Position numbers and translations under genes: made by a program
Notes under the pieces: generated by a model
What the model saw: only the letters and a program-made list of their open reading frames with translations
Database searches by the model: none
Told to the model about the DNA's origin: nothing
Source of the DNA: Thoreauomyces humboldtii
Lineage: Eukaryota; Chytridiomycota; Chytridiomycetes; Spizellomycetales; Powellomycetaceae
Length of the DNA stretch: 38,733 nt
Assembly (NCBI GenBank): GCA_027596035.1
Contig: JADGJA010000130.1
Coordinates: 1-38,733, forward strand
Reading direction: 5' to 3'
Shown: in pieces, positions 32,554 to 38,733 of the stretch
Position numbering within the stretch: position 1 is the stretch's first letter
How the letters are laid out: each line of letters begins with the position of its first letter

Positions 32554-33837
32554 TCATGGTCGGATAGGAAGGATGGGCCAGAGCACCGGTTTGCTCGTTT
32601 CCACATGTCGTCGAAAGCGCTGCTCGACCTCATCTTCCAATAGCGCGATGGTGTACGCGCTTTCGGATCCGTACATGGCCTCCTTGTCGACCGCGGACGG
32701 CTGCGCTGCCTCTTTCTCTACAGCGACCAGATCATCTTGAGACGACGCAAAACGTAAGCATACCAGATCAGCAGCACGAAATTTGCTCATGTTGTTGCTC
32801 ACCCATCTCTTTCTGTTCCTCTTCAGCAAGCAGTTTGGCCTTCTGGAGCTTCCACCGCTCGGAATGCTCGAACATGGCGATCATCTCCGGCGTCAGCTGA
32901 AACGTCGGCGTCTCCGTCGTGTCGTCCACGGGTTCATCCGACGGTACATCCATCTCGATCCCATCCGCATCGTCGTCCGCCAGGTCCTCATCTCGCGTGG
33001 ACCACCCGCCCGCAGCTGACCAAACGAGAGCTTCCGGGTCCGCATCCTCCTCCTCCTCCTCCTCCTCTCCATCGGCTGTAGTTGCCTGCGTCCCAGCATA
33101 CCGCTCCGTCCAGTACCGGTGACACGGGGGACACAGACTGGACCAGTACTCGGTCGTGCGTTGCGTCGACGTCGCGGCCGGTGGATGCGGGAACCGAAGT
33201 CGAGCGCCGGGTCCGAAATGTCTCTCCTGGAACGCCCGCATGGCGTCGGTCGCAGACGGGAAGTCCACGTCCGATCCACCTTCGAGACGTGGCTTCTTCG
33301 TGGTCTTGGCGTCACGGACGACGTCCTCTCCGTCCAACGATCTCGACCGTTTGCCCGAACCTCCTCCTCCTCCTCCTCGTCCATCCTTCACGTCCACGAC
33401 CTTGACCTCGGTCCACGACGACGACGCATCCTCCGTCCGTTCTCCGACGGGAAACCGTCGCTTGACGGCTCCCTCCCTTTGATCCATGACGAGCGTCGAA
33501 CTCGTCCTCAACGCCGCTCGCAACCCCGCCTTGTCTGCTCCCAGCGCGACCAGTCTCTTGAACTTGAGAAGGATGAAGAAGGGGACCCATCCCTTGTGTC
33601 GCGTCGTGAGTTCCTGCAGGTGTTTGTCTTTTGGAAAGTTTTCGTCTGCGGCGATGGGAGGGGATGTCAGTGTGAGTGAAGGGCTGGAACGGGTGGGGTC
33701 CAAGTCGAGGAGTGCAGCTGAACGTCAAGGAGGCAAGGGGCGTGGAGGTGCACCTCACCGCTGAAGTAGAATTCGATCTGATGCCGGATGGCTTCCGCTG
33801 CGTGGCCTGGTCTGGATGAGGAGACTGGAGCGGCCAT
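32554..33837 (-). CDS. La-motif RNA-binding protein
   Basis: Three exons (33837-33759, 33645-32803, 32735-32554) encode 367 residues. The first splice assembles the La winged-helix motif at about residues 15-85: IRHQIEFYFSDENFPKDKHL, then GWVPFFILLKFKRL and the LRAALRTSSTLVMD end. This is the RNA 3'-end-binding fold of La and La-related proteins. No RRM follows. The remainder has a Gly-rich and basic linker (KRSRSLDGED, KTTKKPRLEG, NLS-like), a CPPCHRYWTERYAG block, an acidic run and a Lys/Glu-rich helix. Expected role: binding small or nascent RNAs, probably nuclear. Lack of a recognisable RRM distinguishes it from genuine La. Confidence 0.85.
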
Positions 33838-34445
33838 TGCGTATTCTTGGGGAGATGATGAAAGTGGGTGGTCTCTGGAGGGGCAACGCAGCTGTGAAGG
33901 GGGAAGCACAGGGGACGGTGTGTGGCTGTGATGCTTCATCTGAACCGCATGACTCACCGGTTTCGGACGTCTTCCGGACGAGAAAATCCCCCCTGTTCAG
34001 GAAACCTTCTCGAGGACAATTGTCGCCTTCTCCCAGACGACCCCACAAGACAGTACTACATCACTCTTTACCTGGTGCCACAACCCTTCTGACGTGTGGG
34101 AATATTGCTTGGGCCACAGTACTCTTGTCCTGCGTCTTTGATCCGCTGGCCGCTTTCTTCTGTGCATCCTTTCTCATTCACCACGCCGCGAAATGCCCGG
34201 GAGTCCCTCACCTTTGGCTACCAACGGCTCTGGGAACGTTCCGTCAGATGCCATCATCGCAGGACCACGCGTCACTGCTTTCTTTCCAGAACGTGAGCTG
34301 GGGTCTCGTCGTTGTTTTTTTTCGCAGATAATGCCTAACGCGTCTCTCACCATCCTTTCCAACCTAGCGACAGCGACGGTGAAGACGCGGAGTAGGAACG
34401 TGAAGCTCCAGGCACCTGCTGTCTGCCGGAAGCAGGAAGCCAGGC
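33838..34445. other. Divergent intergenic region, La-motif and Myb/U-box genes
   Basis: No gene required here. A short frame beginning MPGSPSPLATNG at 34193 with a donor at 34298 could be a 5' exon of the downstream gene, but it does not join convincingly. Confidence 0.35.
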
Positions 34446-36568
34446 ATGGAAGCTCTGTCTTGGTACTATGACGGGGCAAAAGGTCGTGCTTGCAACAAAG
34501 CTGTGGAACTCAACTCCGCTCGGCTCGATAGGACGTGCTGCGGCGAAACTGGGAGAACAGGGGGAATGTCACCGAGGAAGGGAGCGGGGGGAAGTTGATC
34601 GATACCATCCAGGAGATGCGAACAGCAAGGTGCCCCCTTGGATCATTTTCGAGCTTCTCGAAGGTTCATCATAGCTCAGACAATTCTGGTGCCTAGCGAC
34701 TCCATCCAGACCGTGAGGAAGGAGCGGGTTTTCGACGATGAAGTCACAGAGGAAGAGATGGCCATCATTCAACAACGCGTGGCGTTGCAGCAGAAGCAGG
34801 TACGCATACCCTTGCTTCTACCGATTCACGCAAAACTCGAGAGCTCATCGCACTCTCGCCTCAGTTTCAGCTGTATCAACAACGTGAAGTCACCCGCAAG
34901 TCCAGCAAGATCCGAGACATGTTCGAGTTTCTACGGAAAGAGGAGATTCAGCAGGCTCTGGTGGAGGCGAAAGACGACGAGGTAGGGTCAGACTGTTCCC
35001 GATATAACACCGACTGGGCAGTATTCTCACGATTCCCTGTACAGGATACAGCCATCTTGAACTTTGCTCAACCGCATTACCTGTCGATACTTCGCAAGGC
35101 CATTGCGATGAAGCATCGTGCGCAGGAGGCGGAAGGTGCGTCTACTTTCATGAGGACAGGGCCTTTCACAATGCGATTGAGGGATTCACGTACTTTCGAT
35201 ATGTCTTCAGTGGGCATGTCCGAGGAGCAGCAGCAAGCGTACGATCGCCTCATTGCGAAACGAAAAAAGGCGGTCAAGAAGGTCACGACGGAAGAGTCAA
35301 AAAAGTAAACGAAGCAACCATCCTGTTTCACGCTCGAAAGGGACAGCGGATCCTAACCTTTCGGGATTTTTTTTTCCGTTTAGCCATCGAATCCGACTGT
35401 CACGCCTGCGTCTGGATGAAGCCCTCGACCAACTGGCGAACGGTCACGATCCAAGCAAGGTTTTTGAAGGATGGAGCGACGCCCGCGTGCGTGCCTACAA
35501 GCAGATCAAGACAAAGCCCAATTCGTACTACTATCGATTCAACGCTCCTGGAGAGAAGCAGGGGAACGGCGTCTGGTCGAAGGTAGTCGGAAGCCTGTCT
35601 GACAGCCATGGAAACGTCGACTGACTATATGATGTTTTGCAGGAAGAGCGTATCCTGTTCTTCAATCGACTCAAGGAGATGGGGGCGGACGGACAGTGGG
35701 GAATCTTCTCTATGGCGATCCCGGGGCGTGTCGGATACCAGGTGACCTCGACTACACCATTACCATTCCTTCCATCACAAAACTCACGATCCCGTGGATG
35801 CAGTGTTCAAACTTTTATCGAGCTCTGCTAAAGTCCGGAGAGGTTCTGGACGAAAACTACACGACGGACGAGAAAGGCGAACTCCGGTACCTATTCGGAA
35901 AGAAGGAAGGAGGAGAAGGCGTCATCCGCGGTCACTCCAAGCACGGATCCGGGGGACTCAAAGCAGCAGCGAAAGCGAACGGTGGCGCCTCCCCATCCAC
36001 CACCACCATGATCGCCGGCAGCGCCGCCAGCAGTAGCGGTACGCGATCGGCAACCGCCGTTGCGAAGAAACGGAAACGGAAAGCGAGGAAGGCCACGTCG
36101 GATGACGATGACGATGACGATGGGAACGTTGACGATCTGTTCGATGAGGACAATTCGGGGACATATAGCTGCAAGGCTTCTTGGGGTACCACGAGGAGAA
36201 CGAGAGCAAAGGCCGCTGCGGAGGAGGACGCGAGATGTGCTGCGAATGAGGGACATGAGAACCCTTTACCTGGCTTCACGGATCCCATCACATTGGACGA
36301 AGTGGTCAAACCTGCCATTTCCCCTTTTGGCCACGTTATGAGGTAAAGTGTGGGCCCACGATGACGCAATCTTGGTGCTCGTTGGCCGTCATACCATAGC
36401 TAATGCCTCCCATAACCTCGCAGCTACGACAGCTGGATTCGATGTCTCAGTTCGGAGGACCGCAAGAACATCTGTCCGCTCACCAAGAAGCCGCTCACGA
36501 AGCGCGAGTTGGTCATCCTGACTTCAGACAACATCGAGGAGTACCGCGGGCGGATCATCAACAGCTAG
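34446..36568 (+). CDS. Myb/SANT plus U-box-like domain protein
   Basis: Seven downstream exons join perfectly (34680-34799, 34865-34981, 35045-35304, 35384-35582, 35643-35741, 35804-36342, 36424-36568; 492 residues). A first exon at 34446-34629 begins MEALSWYYDGAKGRACNKA and clearly belongs, but its frame shifts near 34530, and the exit into the next exon is also one base short. A helical region (MFEFLRKEEIQQALVEAKDD) is followed by a SANT-type domain across 35561-35860 (WSKEERILFFNRLKEMG, IPGRVGYQCSNFYR). A basic/acidic linker (KKRKRKARK, poly-Asp) comes next. The C-terminal U-box-like domain lacks RING cysteines (FTDPITLDEVVKP, SYDSWIRCLSSED, ICPLTKKPLTKRELV). A chromatin-linked ubiquitin ligase role is plausible but inferred. 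Confidence 0.8.
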
Positions 36569-36719
36569 ATATTGTCCAGAATTCGCTGGCGCACGCCTCT
36601 CCGAGCCATACAAACTCCCTCTTCATAGCTAGCTAGTGACTTCCCAGAGTTTTACGCAATGAGCAAAAAAGTCGGCTTCTGCGTGTCTACTCTATTCTTG
36701 CACAAAGTTTACCAAAACC

Positions 36720-37962
36720 TTACCTGTTGCTCGCTTCTTTCGTAGCTCCGACCACGACGAACCTGACAAGGTCCTCTCGATGCAACCACGCAAACATCCC
36801 CGCAGCTACCTCGAACTTGTTCCACCCACCTGCAGCCCCCATCTCCGCCTTCCTCCTTCGCACGTATCTCCCCAATCCAGGGAACACATCCCCACTGACA
36901 TCCTCGACCTCCACCTCCCCGAACCCCCTGCTCCTCAATCTTGCCACGTACTCCTCCCGTCCGACGAAATTGCACCAAGGCGATCCCGTGATCCTCAACA
37001 CGACCCTAAGCTTGACGCGAGTCAAGAGACTCGAGGACCCGTATCCTTCTCCGAGGACCAAGTCCGTGCATCCTAGCCGACCGCCCGGTTTGAGCATCCG
37101 GTGGACGTTGACGAGCCACGCGTCCCGCGTGTCGTAGTGGTAGCACGAGTCGAGCGACATGGCGGCGTCGTATGTACCAGGCGAGGGAACGCTCGATGAG
37201 GGAGTGATGGGGATCCAGGTCTTTGGAGATGCTCCTGCGTCACCTGAGAAGATGTGGAGTACCGACCCCGGAGCACCGATAGCGTGTTCGAGGGACGATG
37301 ATGCTGGTGATGGTGATGGTGATGATGATGAGATACGGGACGCGGCAAGACGCGCCTGCTTGGGTTCCGACGTGACGGACGTGTAGTCTATGGAGGGATG
37401 AAGACGGAGGAGATGCAGGGATTGGTCGCCGCATCCGGACCCGTAGTCTGAAAGGGAACGAAAACCATCGAAGGGGATTGGCAAGAAACGTGAGCCTCGT
37501 CGTGTTTCATTTTTCGGTATTTACCGATGACCTTCGAGTTCGCGCTCAAACGGAGATTCTCTATCGTTAATCGCGACAACGCCTCGCAAGCCTCCACGAA
37601 ATCGTCCGTGTCCTGGCGACCAAAAAGAAAGTCTCGGTGTCAGGCGGTTTCCGGTCGAAACCCTTCCAATTGCAGCGATTCCTCCACCGAACCTTCCAGA
37701 ATCCCATGTTCAGCCAGAAAGTTTGAACGGGCTTGGAGTTGAGGAGAGCGTGATCCATCCCGTACTCGTACCCGTCCCCTCGCCCTTCATCGCTGCTGCT
37801 GACTTTGGCAAGGATGCCACGCGACGCTTCCCATGCCGAGTTGGGTAAGAGGATGAGCGTGAGGAGGCAACCGATGAAGAGCGATGCAAGGTGCCAGATA
37901 GAAGTTGCTGACAGGGTCACTGCAAGGACGGCAAGGAGTAAGAGGTGGATCGATGACTTCAT
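36720..37962 (-). CDS. Membrane-anchored SAM-dependent methyltransferase
   Basis: Three exons (37962-37693, 37612-37525, 37447-36720) encode 361 residues. The N-terminus has two closely spaced hydrophobic stretches (IHLLLLAVLAVTL and LASLFIGCLLTLILLP), predicted to anchor it in a membrane. The methyltransferase fold follows: NMGFWK joined by splicing to DTDDFVEACEALSRL, then motif I VIDYGSGCGDQSLHL, the acidic end of strand 2, YDAAMSLDSCYHYDTRD and LKPGGRLGCTDLVLGE. A Ser/Pro-rich insert (about 30 residues) sits between motifs I and II. The architecture recalls small-molecule methyltransferases of the UbiE/sterol type; the substrate is unknown. The stop overlaps a perfect donor (CAG|GTAAGG), so splicing to a downstream acceptor near 36677 would give a slightly longer tail. 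Confidence 0.82.
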
Positions 37963-38034
37963 AGCTCGGTGATTAGGGTCTTTCGGTCCTACGATCTTCA
38001 AAAGCAGACGTGTTCCCGAAGATGATGGCGCCGC

Positions 38035-38392
38035 CTGGATTTGGGTACACAGGCAGCTGTCCAAAGCGAGGAACCTTCAAAACCAACTGCGACGACGATG
38101 ATACCGGTAGATGCTTATGCTGCTTTTATCATGCTTAGGCGCTACACTTGTATTCGTCGGGCAATACGCTGACGCTGCGTCAGTTGAGCCGCGAGGCATC
38201 TGAGACGGAGAAGAAGGTTACGATGATTGAGAAAGCTGTCCAGCTGGCGGTGGGTCGCGTTGAGGTTCGTTGGACAATGGCAGGAAAATCCCCAAGTTAC
38301 GGGCCGAACTGGCTCAAAGGACGCAGCATGTCGAGACTCTGCTTCGCAGACCCCTAGATGTCGTCCCTCGCACTATCCGGCGCTATCTGTAA
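38035..38392 (+). CDS. C-terminal fragment of a coiled-coil protein, frame broken
   Basis: An exon ending at 38106 (SEEPSKPTATTMIP) splices over a 77-nt intron (38107-38183) into LSREASETEKKVTMIEKAV. The frame then changes near 38262-38266 and continues as KIPKLRAELAQRTQHVETLL to a stop at 38390-38392 (PRTIRRYL). All parts have coding character and heptad spacing. One extra base at the GG in 38262-38266 would join them. The 5' end is not visible: the divergent methyltransferase start lies only about 140 bases upstream, so the gene may begin at the ATG at 38098 or be a truncated fragment. Family not recognised. Confidence 0.4.
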
Positions 38393-38733
38393 AAGCACTC
38401 ACGAGCTCTCAGGCTCGCACTTACCCTGCCAAGTCTGGACATGGCGAGGACGTGGCATGAACGGAAAACCCAGCTTCCCTCTGTACAAGGGAGAGGATCT
38501 GTAGTTTCGATTGTCTCCCTTCTCATCAGTGCTTCAGGATCCTGCTTCCGGAACTCGCGCAAAAAAAGCATCTTGACCGGTCTACTGTCGACAACCTCCG
38601 GGGTTTACGATCCGCAGAACCAGCATCCCGGAGTGCGTCGTTGCTCCTGGTACAGCAACCGTCTGGACTCACGAGACCGGGTACCCGGTATCATCGTGCC
38701 CTCGCAAGGGCTAGGGGCAACAGAGGGGGGGGG
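38393..38733. other. Right end, no gene seen, poly-G terminus
   Basis: No coding frame is convincing. The window ends in a run of G, which may be an assembly edge rather than biology. Confidence 0.5.

Noticed and set aside
31532..32740. 402-residue plus-strand frame
   Set aside because: It runs through promoter sequence and an intron and out of frame through the four-helix membrane protein gene, whose spliced frame is far more protein-like.
34646..34679. A 16-nt GT...AG segment that would fix the frame of the Myb/U-box first exon
   Set aside because: Far below any plausible intron size here (others are at least 50 nt); a missing base is simpler.
1..38733. tRNA, rRNA genes and CRISPR arrays
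   Set aside because: No cloverleaf with A/B boxes, no conserved rRNA stretch and no regularly spaced repeat-spacer array was seen by eye.

Overview
The window reads as nuclear DNA of a fungus. The evidence is many compact spliceosomal introns (about 50-115 nt, GT...AG, often with phase-consistent joins), a GC-rich coding bias, and recognisable eukaryotic proteins: a NOL8/Nop8-type nucleolar RNA-binding protein, cytosolic leucyl-tRNA synthetase, a La-motif protein, a fungal-type tyrosinase and a Myb/SANT plus U-box-like protein. A soluble class III nucleotide cyclase with a long coiled coil points to an early-diverging, possibly zoosporic (chytrid-like) lineage rather than Dikarya; that placement is inference.

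Layout. 1-7.4 kb is repeat-rich and looks subtelomeric. It holds a spliced gene of unknown family on the minus strand (425-1815) and a large imperfect inverted duplication (about 2.47-4.10 kb against 5.10-6.50 kb). Each arm carries a differently broken copy of a nuclear-looking coiled-coil gene. Both arms are flanked by a roughly 175-bp repeat family that also has a copy in the central spacer. A short TTAGGG-type telomere-like tract lies right at the inner edge of the right arm.

7.4-22.2 kb is ordinary gene space: a leucine-rich-repeat protein with an N-myristoylation-type start (-), NOL8-like (+), coiled-coil class III cyclase (-), tyrosinase (+), a gene interrupted by one in-frame TAG (+), a polytopic membrane protein built of two similar halves (+), and a TIP30/HTATIP2-like short-chain reductase (+). 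22.5-28.8 kb has leucyl-tRNA synthetase (-), a poorly understood minus-strand gene with Cys/His clusters, and a small Pro/Thr-rich protein (+). 28.8-38.7 kb has a small spliced gene, a four-helix membrane protein (+), a La-motif protein (-), the Myb/SANT-U-box gene (+), a membrane-anchored SAM methyltransferase (-), and a coiled-coil gene fragment at the right end.

Functionally this is mostly housekeeping (translation, ribosome biogenesis, RNA binding) mixed with signalling and secreted-enzyme genes; no operon-like or island logic is visible. The most unusual items are the inverted duplication with its telomere-like junction, the cyclase whose transition-state Asn and Arg positions are replaced, the two-module membrane protein without a catalytic domain, and two genes near the right end whose frames would each be restored by one additional G at a GG. 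Exon boundaries were read by eye from splice signals and frame continuity, so they are models, not transcript-supported calls.
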